From positions 1 to 27,246 of the forward strand of contig CALFZE010000034.1 of NCBI GenBank assembly GCA_937952285.1: 27,246 bases of DNA. The letters are read 5' to 3'. Both the position numbers and the translations under genes were made by a program. Below are positions 15,945 through 24,234 of this stretch, piece by piece. Below the pieces are notes generated by a model. That model was not told where the DNA came from, made no database searches, and worked only from the letters and a program-made list of their open reading frames with translations. Position 1 is the stretch's first letter, and every line of letters starts with the position of its first letter. This stretch comes from UBA2428 sp002343545. GTDB lineage: Bacteria > Bdellovibrionota > UBA2428.

Positions 15945-17573
15945 CTAAGTCGCGTCGCGCTGGAAGAGACGGGCCTTGCCCATGCGCAGGAGCACCTTGG
16001 CGCAACCCTTGAAGCTCGCGTCCTTGATCGCCTTCTGCGCGACCTGTTCGCGTTCCATCTCGATGTCGTCGATGGCTTGCTTCACGATCTTCTCGCACTC
16101 GGGAGCCCCTTTGACCTTTTCCTCGACGGCGGTCTTGAACAGAACGAGGGCCGCGACCAAGCGAACGCCGCCGATGCGCAGGATGAGCCGACGCCCGCTC
16201 TTCGTCGCGAAGCGCGTCGCGACCTTCTTGGCTCCCTTCGTCGCCAGCTCCTTGCCCACCAGGTCTCCCGTCGGGATGAGGGAAAGGAACGGCGCCATGA
16301 CGAGACTCTTGGGCGCCTTGTCGTAGTAGGCCTCGGAGAGATTGCAGAAAAAATGGCCGCGGGAACGGACCGTGTCGATGACGGCCGACGTCAGGATGTC
16401 CATGCCGACGCCCGTGAAGAAAAGGAGGCCCGACGAGGCGACGTTCTGGAACATGGCGAACCCCAACGCGCTCGCCGCGGCCGGAACCGCGTAGAGCACG
16501 ATCGGCGTCGCGAAAGACGCGTAGACCGCCACCTTCGCGCCCTTGATGCGCTTGAGCCCCTTGTCCGTGTAGTGCGAAGCCTGACGGATGTCGTCGATGC
16601 CCAGCTTGAGCAGGTCCTTGTACATGTCGCCCGGGATACCGAGCTCCCAACGAAGTTCTTCGATCGTCTTTCGCATCGCCGCTTCGGCGCCGTTCGCTTC
16701 GATCTGCTGCGGCGACGCGCTCAGCTCCGGCTGGAAGAAGCCACGAATTCCCTTGGCCTCGTTGCGGCCGCGGCGCGCTCCCCCGACGAGGTTCCGGTAG
16801 GTGTTCGCGCTCTTGGAAGCTTCGAGGAACGAGATGCGCTGTTGCTGGTAGGCGACGAGCCAACGCGAGACGGAGGCTTCGTAGACGTCGTAGGAGATGG
16901 CCCGTACTCGCCCTTGGTGACGGCGCGAGGGAGGCAGGAACGCCAAGGGACCGAAGATGACCGCCTCGGTACGCCGTACGTCCTCGAGCCGCTCGATGAG
17001 CGAAGCCGGGAAGAACGCGCGCAAGGCGTCTTTGCGTTCGGCGTCCTTGAGGAAATCCCGCAGATCCAGCTTGCCGAAGTCCCACCCCTCCTCGACGTCG
17101 TAGACGACGCCCGCGGCGATGAGATCATCGTAGGCCGGGCGCAGAAGCTCCGCGGACTCGTCGAGGTACTCCGTCAGGGGGACTTCCGCCGGCAGACCGA
17201 GCCCCGCGAGGGTCGCGAGCTCCTCGGCGTCCGGGGACCTGCCGGCGAGCAAACGCGTCAGCACGGGAATCAAAAACTCGGCGGCGCGCGCCTCGCCGGC
17301 CGAGGCGACCATGCCGGTCAGCAGCGCCGAGCGCGCGGGATTGCTGCCGTCGCCCGTGACGAGCGCCTGGAGCTTCTCCGTACGAAGCCCAAGGTCGATG
17401 CGGCCCTCGAAGTAGTCGCGGTGGATCTCGTCGATGCGCCCCAGCAAGGCGACCTCGTCCTTCGTGTTCAGCAGCCCCGAGCAATCGCGTTTGGCTTCGG
17501 CCCTTCCCATCGGGAGCGACGACGCCAGAACGACGAGGGCCAAACGGGCGGACGTCTCCAAACGCATTCTCAT
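15945..17573 (-). CDS. Uncharacterised exported membrane protein
   Basis: I do not recognise a family. The 542-residue product has an N-terminal signal peptide or anchor (ATG 17573 or 17567; no clear ribosome site) ending near AEA. A long helical region of about 320 residues contains several charged helices. Two adjacent hydrophobic segments lie at about 345-400 (with AVPAAASALGFAMF and GLLFFTGVGMDIL), another hydrophobic patch is at about 410-435, and one more is at about 475-490. The C-terminus is basic. Cysteines are few (for example in KRDCSGLL, FFCNL, PECEK and KGCAK), and some could pair in the periplasm. It is tail-to-tail with the HTH regulator gene (16 bases) and 57 bases downstream of the EamA gene. 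Confidence 0.6.
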   Translation of the reverse strand: MRMRLETSARLALVVLASSLPMGRAEAKRDCSGLLNTKDEVALLGRIDEIHRDYFEGRIDLGLRTEKLQALVTGDGSNPARSALLTGMVASAGEARAAEFLIPVLTRLLAGRSPDAEELATLAGLGLPAEVPLTEYLDESAELLRPAYDDLIAAGVVYDVEEGWDFGKLDLRDFLKDAERKDALRAFFPASLIERLEDVRRTEAVIFGPLAFLPPSRRHQGRVRAISYDVYEASVSRWLVAYQQQRISFLEASKSANTYRNLVGGARRGRNEAKGIRGFFQPELSASPQQIEANGAEAAMRKTIEELRWELGIPGDMYKDLLKLGIDDIRQASHYTDKGLKRIKGAKVAVYASFATPIVLYAVPAAASALGFAMFQNVASSGLLFFTGVGMDILTSAVIDTVRSRGHFFCNLSEAYYDKAPKSLVMAPFLSLIPTGDLVGKELATKGAKKVATRFATKSGRRLILRIGGVRLVAALVLFKTAVEEKVKGAPECEKIVKQAIDDIEMEREQVAQKAIKDASFKGCAKVLLRMGKARLFQRDAT

Positions 17574-17630
17574 CCCCGGCTTATCGGAACCCGGGCCCGG
17601 GAACCTAAAGGCCCCCCGAATCGGAACGCT

Positions 17631-18500
17631 TCAGGACGTTGCTTCGGGCGCCGCCGGCCTACCCCGGCGGGAAGCCCAAAGGGTCCCGGCGAGGATCAAA
17701 AGCCCCCCCCCGACCTGCGCGGGCGTCATGCCTTCCCCCAGGAAGATCACGGCGCCCAAGAGCCCGATGACGGGCTCGAGATACTGGCTCATGACGCAGA
17801 ACACGGGCGTTTCGCGCAAAGAAACTGAGAAGAGGAAGAAGGCCACCGGCAAAAGGAGCCCCGCCCCGCCGATCGCGGCGAAGTGCGCCTCCGTCAGCCC
17901 GACGAAAGCGAAGCCCGTGGCCGCCCACGCCGCCGCGAAGAAAACGAAGGACAGGAACGTCGTGAGCGCGGTCACCTCGACGTCGGAATAGACGCGTTGA
18001 AAGCGACGGATAACGAGGGTGTAGAGCACCCAGGTCAGCATGCCGCCGAAGAGCGCCAGCCACGCGCCGAGCGACGGCGGGTCGGCGACGTTCGCCATTC
18101 CCACGAAGAGTCCCGCGCCCGCGATCGACAACGCGATGGCCGCCCCGAGCGCCGCCGAAAAGCGAACCCGCAATCCGGCCAAGGCCAGCAGCGGGTGCAG
18201 CGAGAACACGGCGATGTACCAGCTCGCCGGCAAGCCTTCGAGCGCCCAAGTCTGCAACGAATAGTTCGCCCCCAGGATCAAAGTCAGAAGGAGCCAATCA
18301 CGCGCCGGAAGCGAACGGCGTCGGGCAAAAACCGAACGGGCCCAGGGAAGAAGCAGCGTCGTCGACAAAAGGAAGCGAAAGAAGAGGTAAAAAAGGATCG
18401 GTAGCCCCTCGACGCCGCGCTTGATGACGAGCGGCGCGAGGGACCAAATGAGCACGGAGCCCGAGCCCGCGAGGATTCCCTTGAGTCTGGCGGATTCCAC
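17631..18500 (-). CDS. EamA/DMT-family transporter
   Basis: The 289-residue protein has about ten hydrophobic helices arranged as two EamA repeats. The second repeat ends in the usual YLEPVIGLLGAVIFLGEG segment, followed by GGGLLILAGTLWASR. The family exports or imports small metabolites such as amino acids, purines or nucleotide sugars. I chose GTG 18500 because GAGGGG lies 4 bases upstream and overlaps the ATP-grasp stop region; an ATG at 18536 lacks a ribosome site and would overlap the ATP-grasp gene by 29 bases. As the last gene behind an ATP-grasp ligase gene, it is a good candidate exporter of the ligase product (inference). Confidence 0.88.
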   Translation of the reverse strand: MESARLKGILAGSGSVLIWSLAPLVIKRGVEGLPILFYLFFRFLLSTTLLLPWARSVFARRRSLPARDWLLLTLILGANYSLQTWALEGLPASWYIAVFSLHPLLALAGLRVRFSAALGAAIALSIAGAGLFVGMANVADPPSLGAWLALFGGMLTWVLYTLVIRRFQRVYSDVEVTALTTFLSFVFFAAAWAATGFAFVGLTEAHFAAIGGAGLLLPVAFFLFSVSLRETPVFCVMSQYLEPVIGLLGAVIFLGEGMTPAQVGGGLLILAGTLWASRRGRPAAPEATS

Positions 18501-18507
18501 GCGCCCC

Positions 18508-19737
18508 TCAGTAGCAGAGCGGACGGTCTTCGTCATCGATGCGCAGGGCGCCCGCGGAGGCCTCGGCCTCGGTGTCGCCCGCGATGCCGCTCAGGAGGCC
18601 GATCCAGCCCCAGTTGTCGCCGCCCATGGCCGGGACCCGAGTTCCGAGGTCGACGATCCGCGTGTGGCGCGAGCGCAAGACGCCGGGCCAACGCACGGCG
18701 CTCAGCACGCCCGCGACTTCGGACCCGTAGCAAAGTCCCTGGGTCTTAACCCGAGGGCGCGAGAAGAGCCTTGTCGCGTCGAAGCGGCGTCCGCCGAAGA
18801 GACTGACGTCGATCACGAAGGCGAAGAAGTCCTCGACTTCGATCCCGAAGGAGAGCGGGATCATTTCGCCGAGCGGCCCGCCGCCGAGACGTCCCACGTT
18901 CGCGTCGATGATCCAGGGTCGCCCCTCCGAGTAGATGAACTCGACGTGAAAGAAGCCGTCGCGAAAGCCCGAGCGCTCGACGAGCTTGGCCACCGCGGAC
19001 TCCGCGTCGCGGCGCCCCTGGTCGCCGAGTTCGGATTCGCTCGGAAAGCGCAGTCGCGATTCCGTCGACCCCACCTTGCGGCGGTCGCTCACGCCGAGAA
19101 AGCACACCCGTCCCGCGGAAACGTAACCCTCGAGGCTGTAGAGCGGCCCGTCCAGAAAGACCTGGGCGACCCATTGGCCGTCGTCGAGCCCGCCGGGGAG
19201 CGCGGCGTTCACGACGTGCGCGGGGATATTCTCGAGATTCGCGAGCGTGAAGACCTTCATGCCGAGCGCCCCCGCGGTCTTCGTGGGTTTCACCACGATC
19301 CGGTCGCAGACGCCGAGCAGCCGTGCGAGGCGATCCAAGGGGACTTGCCGACGCGAGAACTCGATCGAAAGCGGACTGTGCTCGGAAATGAGCCGGGTGA
19401 CGTGCGCCTTGTCCTTCAGGCGGGCGACGGCGGCATCGGGCCCGGGCACGCCAAGGCGCGACGCGAGCTCGAAAGCCGGCACGAGGCGGCTGTCGAGGAA
19501 GGTCATGACCCCGACGACGTCGTGGACGCCCGCGGACTCGAGTCGCGCGGCCATCGCGGCGACGTCGTAGGTGTCGCACTCCAGGCAACGGAAGGCCTCG
19601 AGCTGGGCACGGGTGTCGCCTTGGTAGTTTCGGGGCGTGACGAGAAAAAGGGCTTCGTACCCGAGACGATGGGCCGCTTCCGCGGAATAGGCCGCGCCGA
19701 CGTCCGAGCTTTCGAGGAAGACGAGAACGGGGTTCAT
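18508..19737 (-). CDS. ATP-grasp carboxylate-amine ligase
   Basis: The 409-residue cytoplasmic protein has the ATP-grasp layout: an N-terminal Rossmann-like part (about 1-105), then Lys110 and Lys150 (RIVVKPTKTAGALG) for ATP phosphates and a flexible loop near 155-160. Glu266 (FFHVEFIYSEG) and IIDANVGRLGGG (Asp278, Asn280, Arg283) serve for Mg2+ and carboxylate binding. Such enzymes activate a carboxylate as acyl phosphate and join it to an amine, often making dipeptides or modified amino acids. No biotin-carboxylase or D-Ala-D-Ala ligase specificity is visible. It shares ATGA with the upstream HExxH gene and is followed by an EamA transporter, as in a small-molecule cluster. The substrate is unknown. 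Confidence 0.9.
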   Translation of the reverse strand: MNPVLVFLESSDVGAAYSAEAAHRLGYEALFLVTPRNYQGDTRAQLEAFRCLECDTYDVAAMAARLESAGVHDVVGVMTFLDSRLVPAFELASRLGVPGPDAAVARLKDKAHVTRLISEHSPLSIEFSRRQVPLDRLARLLGVCDRIVVKPTKTAGALGMKVFTLANLENIPAHVVNAALPGGLDDGQWVAQVFLDGPLYSLEGYVSAGRVCFLGVSDRRKVGSTESRLRFPSESELGDQGRRDAESAVAKLVERSGFRDGFFHVEFIYSEGRPWIIDANVGRLGGGPLGEMIPLSFGIEVEDFFAFVIDVSLFGGRRFDATRLFSRPRVKTQGLCYGSEVAGVLSAVRWPGVLRSRHTRIVDLGTRVPAMGGDNWGWIGLLSGIAGDTEAEASAGALRIDDEDRPLCY

Positions 19738-20927
19738 GCGATTTCTCCGTGTTGTTTAAAAGAGGCCAAGTTCACGAGGGGACGGAAGTGAGGGGTCTCG
19801 ACGATGTCGTGGCAGCGCTCGAAGATCTCGGCGAGCTCAGCCGGGAGGTGGAAACCGCGACCTTCCACGAAGGGAACGCGGGATTTCATCCAGGCCGAAA
19901 GGATTTCATCCTGGCCGGCGCCCCCGACGGACAACGCCCGACGCCCGAGCTCATCGAGCTCGTCGACGATTTGGCCGAAACTCGCGCGGGCGCGTTTCGC
20001 GTCGAGACGCCAAGCGCCGTTCGTCGCGACGATGGCGCCCGAGGCACGCAGCGAGTTCCAGAGATACGCGCCGATCCACGCGTCGTTGTCCTCGTTCGAG
20101 AGCGCGCTGCGAGGATCGTCCTTGAAGCCGCGGCGTCCGAACCAGAAGAGGCGCTGGAAAACGACGAAGTAGACGAGCTCCGGAAACTCCTCCAGATGCT
20201 TCACGAGCAGACTGTCCGTCGCGAGCTCGCCGAGCACGTCGCGATGGAAGCTCGAAATCTTGAGCTCGGGGTGGGCCGCCGGGGACACCTTCCAAAACCC
20301 GCTCCGGTGGCCGATCTCGTGAAAGACCGCGGCCAGGTACACCGTCCGATCCAGCGAAGCGCCCAAAGTCGTGAGTGCCTCGAGTTGGGTCGTCAGATCG
20401 AAAGCCCGGCGCAGGCACGGGAAAACCGTTTCGTGGAAGAGGTTGCTCCAGACGTCGACGAACTCGAAGCCGAAGACGTCGGCCTCGCCGCGGGGCTCGA
20501 GACCGAGCGCCTGCGGAAAGAAGACGAAGATGTTGCTGCCGCCCGAGATCGAACCGTGGCCCGCGAGAATGCGGAAGGGGTAATGGCGCGGCCATTCGCT
20601 CGAAGCCATGCTGGGGTCGTAGCGACGGTAGCGCGCCAGGAACTCGTCGTAGCCGCCGCGCTGCTCGAGCCACGCCGAGACCTCCGCCTCGAGATCGTGG
20701 TCGCGCATGAGCAAGGCCTCGGTCCAGCTGCGCCGGGTTTTCGTGAGATGGATCTCGGCGCGAAGGGGAAGCCACCGGTCGTTAGCTTCCAAGCGACGAC
20801 GAAGATCCTCGGCCACGAGGCGAGGCTCTTCGGGGGCGTCGGCCAAGAGGTTTTGGACGCGGCGAACGAGATCACGACCGGGGGACGAAGGCGACGAGAG
20901 GGAAGACGCGTGCGGACTCGGGTTCAT
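19734..20927 (-). CDS. HExxH protein, possible DUF6421-like, first in ATP-grasp operon
   Basis: The ATG at 20927 is chosen for AAGGAG 6 bases upstream; the frame runs 45 bases further without support. The 397-residue protein has no signal peptide, so it is probably cytoplasmic. FHEIGHRSGFW carries HExxH at about 203-207. About 25 residues later GELATDSLLV supplies a likely third ligand, Glu, in an E-xx-x-D setting like gluzincins (compare the E-x-x-x-D of DPP III-type sites). SGGSNIFVFFPQALG lies upstream. I have a vague recollection that this resembles DUF6421 but cannot confirm it. Coupled to the ATP-grasp and EamA genes, it may hydrolyse or mature a substrate or product of the ligase. Confidence 0.65.
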   Translation of the reverse strand: MNPSPHASSLSSPSSPGRDLVRRVQNLLADAPEEPRLVAEDLRRRLEANDRWLPLRAEIHLTKTRRSWTEALLMRDHDLEAEVSAWLEQRGGYDEFLARYRRYDPSMASSEWPRHYPFRILAGHGSISGGSNIFVFFPQALGLEPRGEADVFGFEFVDVWSNLFHETVFPCLRRAFDLTTQLEALTTLGASLDRTVYLAAVFHEIGHRSGFWKVSPAAHPELKISSFHRDVLGELATDSLLVKHLEEFPELVYFVVFQRLFWFGRRGFKDDPRSALSNEDNDAWIGAYLWNSLRASGAIVATNGAWRLDAKRARASFGQIVDELDELGRRALSVGGAGQDEILSAWMKSRVPFVEGRGFHLPAELAEIFERCHDIVETPHFRPLVNLASFKQHGEIA

Positions 20928-20972
20928 GGCAGCTCCTTGTGATGCTGCCCCCTCTTTCAAAGATCGGGCCAA

Positions 20973-20990
20973 TCGGAAAGCGACTTCCGA
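20973..20990. other. Dyad symmetry upstream of the HExxH/ATP-grasp operon
   Basis: TCGGAA and TTCCGA form a perfect 6-bp inverted repeat with 6 bases between. It lies 46-63 bases before the ATG at 20927, in the 103-base gap where that operon's promoter should be. It may be an operator or a weak hairpin after the M64-like gene. There is no U tract on the minus strand. Confidence 0.3.
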
Positions 20991-21030
20991 CCGACGTTTT
21001 TCGCGAGCTTAGGCGCTTTCGCCGCGATTC

Positions 21031-22398
21031 CTAGATTCCAGAATTCCGGACGCCATTCCCGAGTCCCAGATCGAAGCGCACGATGTCGGCCAGCGCCTTC
21101 GAGCAGATCGCGCAAAAATCGGGGCCCCGATCCATGACGCACGAGAAACCCGGCTTATGGGCGTGACCCGAGCGTACGGGACTATCCGCGTAGCCGCCGC
21201 GGTAGGCACCCCAAACGCCGTCCCGCCAGCGATTGGCGGGGGTCGGGACCGGCGTCGACGGCGACAGGAACGACTGCCACTTCAGCTGGGTCGGACTCCG
21301 TAAGAAACTCAGGTTGGGGCTCCAAGGCTCGGCCAACCCGGGCGCGAACTCGAGCTCCGTACGACCGCCGCCTTCGTACTCTTCGTTGAGGCCCATGTAA
21401 TGACCGAACTCGTGCAAAAGGAGGTAGGTGAACGACGCGTTGTCGGAGGGGATCGCCGTCAGCTCGCGGTAGTTTCCGACTCCCCAGTATTGGCGATCGT
21501 TCACGAGGACGATGGGATAGTCGTAGGGAACGCGGCCGATCTGGCGGCGGTACTTCTCCTGGCGGGTCGGGTAGACAACGTGGTACCAGCGGCCGAAGTC
21601 GGCCCAGTAAGGAAAGAAGAGGCCCAGGTTCGAAGCGTACTCGGGGATCGGCGTGCCGAGCTTACGGGCGTTGCCGAGCGCCACGGGCGAAGCCTCGAAA
21701 ACGGCGCGAAGCTCGAAGTGCTCGGATCCCTCGAAGGCGTTTTCCTCGAAGGCGCGCACGACCTTCTGCGCGTCCGCGAAGAACTTCTCGCGGAAATTCG
21801 CGAGGTAGCCTTCCGAGTAGACGTTCACGACGAGGCTCGGTTGCCGACGCGCCTCGCGCAAGAGCCGGACTTCGGGGCTCGAAGGCACGAAGGGCTCGGG
21901 TCGCGAGAGCGGGCCCGCGAAGACCCGCTCCGAACGACCGTGGTCCGGATGCTCGGCCCAAACCTCGAGCGCGAGCCCCGAGAGCGAAGCCGGAAGCGGA
22001 AAGCGGAAAGTGATTTCGCGGACGAGCTTGCGGAATTCCTTGCCCGTGCCGATCGCGTCGTAAGCCAAGGTGCGGCCCGACGCGTCCAGGAGCTTGGCGA
22101 CGTAGCTGCCCATGGTCGGGCGCACCCGCGCGCGACGCCCGAAGGCTTCGGTTCCCGAGGCCTCCAAGGCAACGCCGGCGAGGGAATAGGTTTCGTCCGG
22201 GTGCCACGCCACGAGCACGCGCAAGCTCGTCGCGGCCGAGATCGCGCGAAGACGGGGGAGCGTGCGCGAAGCTCGGGGTAAGCTCGTTTCGACGAAGGAG
22301 CTCGCACGCGGAACCTTGCGTAAGTCCCAATACGGATTCGCGAAGGTCGACGAGGAAACGAGCAAAGCCATCCCGAGCCCGAAGCGCCAGATTTTCAT
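21031..22398 (-). CDS. Secreted peptidase, M64 (IgA peptidase)-like
   Basis: The 455-residue protein has a signal peptide ending SSTFA-NP. A beta-rich N-terminal domain (about 25-190) is followed by a catalytic domain with YLLLHEFGHYMGLNEEYE (HExxHxxGxxxEY, about 329-342), as in metzincin-like M64 enzymes. Near the end, CVMDRG (the region that supplies a Met-turn in metzincins) precedes DFCAICSKALADIV. This Cys/Ile/Cys ending is typical of M64. It probably degrades proteins outside the cell or in the periplasm. It lies 45 bases after the ABC-F stop with no terminator between, so it may be co-transcribed with the two-component and ABC-F genes. Confidence 0.85.
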   Translation of the reverse strand: MKIWRFGLGMALLVSSSTFANPYWDLRKVPRASSFVETSLPRASRTLPRLRAISAATSLRVLVAWHPDETYSLAGVALEASGTEAFGRRARVRPTMGSYVAKLLDASGRTLAYDAIGTGKEFRKLVREITFRFPLPASLSGLALEVWAEHPDHGRSERVFAGPLSRPEPFVPSSPEVRLLREARRQPSLVVNVYSEGYLANFREKFFADAQKVVRAFEENAFEGSEHFELRAVFEASPVALGNARKLGTPIPEYASNLGLFFPYWADFGRWYHVVYPTRQEKYRRQIGRVPYDYPIVLVNDRQYWGVGNYRELTAIPSDNASFTYLLLHEFGHYMGLNEEYEGGGRTELEFAPGLAEPWSPNLSFLRSPTQLKWQSFLSPSTPVPTPANRWRDGVWGAYRGGYADSPVRSGHAHKPGFSCVMDRGPDFCAICSKALADIVRFDLGLGNGVRNSGI

Positions 22399-22443
22399 GA
22401 CTTCGTTCTAACCAGAAAGCGACGGAGCGGGCAAAGTCCTTCG

Positions 22444-24234
22444 TTAGTTCGCCTTGAGTTCCTCGAGGCGGGTGAGCGACTCGAGCCAAGCCTCCTCGGT
22501 CGATTCGAGTTCTTTTTGGCGGGCCGCGAGCTCGGCGAATTTTTCGGGCGTGGGAAGCGCCGTGACGGCTTCGTTGGCGGCCGCGACGGCGGCCTGCAGT
22601 TCGGGCAGCCGCTTTTCGAGTTTCTGCACGTCCTTCTCGAGTTGGCGCAGTTCCTTGCTTTGCGCCTTGCGCTCGTGGAAGGCCGTCGTCGGTCGCGGGG
22701 CGGAAGCGTCGTCGCGCGACTCAGACGCGCGCTCCCCGACCCGGCCCGAGAGCACGCCCTTCTGTACGCTCCACACGTACTCGTCGTAGGTGCCGGGGTA
22801 GACCTCGGCGCGACCGTCGCGGACTTCAAGGATCTTGCTCCCGACCCGACCCACGAAACCGCGATCGTGGCTCACGACGACGACCGTTCCCTCGAAATCA
22901 CGCAGCGCCTCGGTCAACGCCTCGACCGTCTGGAAGTCCAGGTGGTTCGTCGGTTCGTCGAGGACGATGAAGGGGGAGCGCTGGAGCAGGATGCGTCCCA
23001 GCGCCACGCGCGACTTCTCGCCGCCCGAAAGCACGGACACCCGCTTGTTCATGGCGTCGCCCGAAAAAAGGAGCGAACCGGCGAGGTTCAGCACCTGCTG
23101 GGCCGTCACGTCCGGGTGGGCGGCCGAGGCGAGCGCTTCGTGGACCGTCTCGGCCGGATCGAGGGCCTCCGCGACGTGCTGGGCGTAGTACCCCATCGTG
23201 ACTTCGTGGCCGAAGCGGAACTCGCCCCGCAGAGGCTCGAGTTTGCCCGCGAGCGCCTTGAGGAGAGTGGACTTGCCGGCGCCGTTCACGCCCACCACGG
23301 CCAAGTGGTCGCCGCGATCGAGACTGAAATTCACGTCGCGCAGGATGCGGCGATCGCCGTAGCCGAGGTCAAGATTCTTGAGCGTCAGCACGACCTTGCC
23401 GCAGTGGCGCGGCGGCGGGATCTGGATCCGCGCCGAGTTCGGCACGGGCTTGATCTCGATGACCTCCATCTTGGCGAGGGACTTCAGGCGCGACTGCGCC
23501 TGGCGCGCCTTGGTCGCCTTCGCACCGAAGCGGCTCACGAAGTCGAGGATCCGCTGGCGCTTTTCCTGTTGCGTCGCCGCGCGCGCCTCGAGCTGAGTCC
23601 GCAGGAGTTCCTTCTGCTCGAAGTAGTCGTCGAGACTACCGTTGTACTTGGTGATCTCGCCGCCTTCGACCTCGAGAATGTGGTCGGTCGTCCGGCGGAG
23701 GAACTCGCGATCGTGCGAAATGAGCAGGAAAGCCCCCTGGGTCTCCTGCAGGAAGTTCTCGAGCACCAGCAGCGATTCGAGATCGAGGTAGTTCGTCGGT
23801 TCGTCGAGCAAAAGCAGATCGGGCTTTTGGCCGAGGAGCTGCAGCAACTTGACCCGCGTGCGGTACCCACCGCTGAGGGAATCCAGGGGACGCGCGTACT
23901 GCGCCTCGAGCAACCCCAGACCGCGGCCGAGCGACTTGAGTTCCCAGATCGGCAGCAGGGAATCCTTCACGAGGAAATCCTCGACGAGCGTGCCGGGCGC
24001 CCAGTTGTCGTGCTGCGCGAGGTAACCGATGCGAAGCCCCTTCGCCTGCACGAGCTCGCCCGCGTCGAGGCTCTCCTCGCGAGTCAGGATCTTGAACAGC
24101 GTCGACTTCCCCGCGCCGTTCGGGCCGATGACGCCCACGTGCTCGCCCGCGTTGATCGAAAAGGACGCCCGCTCGAAGAGCATCCGGGCGCCGTATCCCT
24201 TGGCGCCATCCTGAAGTTGCAGCAGATTCGACAT
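22444..24234 (-). CDS. ABC-F family ATPase (Uup/YheS-like)
   Basis: The 596-residue soluble protein holds two ABC modules. The first has Walker A GPNGAGKST (37-45), signature LSGGYRTRV and Walker B LLLLDEPTNYLD. The second has GVNGAGKST, LSGGEKSRV and IVLDEPTNHLD. A helical linker of about 80 residues joins them, and a C-terminal coiled coil (about 520-595) follows, as in Uup. There are no membrane helices. ABC-F proteins bind ribosomes to relieve stalling or protect against antibiotics. The ATG overlaps the kinase stop by one base (TGATG) with GAGG upstream, so translation is coupled to the sensor kinase. This is an unusual arrangement. Confidence 0.95.
   Translation of the reverse strand: MSNLLQLQDGAKGYGARMLFERASFSINAGEHVGVIGPNGAGKSTLFKILTREESLDAGELVQAKGLRIGYLAQHDNWAPGTLVEDFLVKDSLLPIWELKSLGRGLGLLEAQYARPLDSLSGGYRTRVKLLQLLGQKPDLLLLDEPTNYLDLESLLVLENFLQETQGAFLLISHDREFLRRTTDHILEVEGGEITKYNGSLDDYFEQKELLRTQLEARAATQQEKRQRILDFVSRFGAKATKARQAQSRLKSLAKMEVIEIKPVPNSARIQIPPPRHCGKVVLTLKNLDLGYGDRRILRDVNFSLDRGDHLAVVGVNGAGKSTLLKALAGKLEPLRGEFRFGHEVTMGYYAQHVAEALDPAETVHEALASAAHPDVTAQQVLNLAGSLLFSGDAMNKRVSVLSGGEKSRVALGRILLQRSPFIVLDEPTNHLDFQTVEALTEALRDFEGTVVVVSHDRGFVGRVGSKILEVRDGRAEVYPGTYDEYVWSVQKGVLSGRVGERASESRDDASAPRPTTAFHERKAQSKELRQLEKDVQKLEKRLPELQAAVAAANEAVTALPTPEKFAELAARQKELESTEEAWLESLTRLEELKAN

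Noticed and set aside
17590..17601. Perfect palindrome CCCGGGCCCGGG between the orphan and EamA genes as a terminator
   Set aside because: No loop of proper size and no U tract; could arise by chance in GC-rich DNA.
16077..17828. A 583-codon open frame on the plus strand, opposite the orphan membrane protein
   Set aside because: Low-complexity Arg/Glu-rich translation, no signal or domain. The minus-strand frame has a signal peptide and membrane segments and fits the spacing of its neighbours.
18421..20942. Long plus-strand frames (18421-19791 and 19749-20942) opposite the ATP-grasp operon
   Set aside because: They mirror well-supported minus-strand genes with recognisable ATP-grasp and HExxH motifs; their own translations are featureless.
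21012..21023. GGCGCTTTCGCC hairpin after the M64-like gene as a terminator
   Set aside because: Only a 4-bp stem and no U tract on the minus strand.
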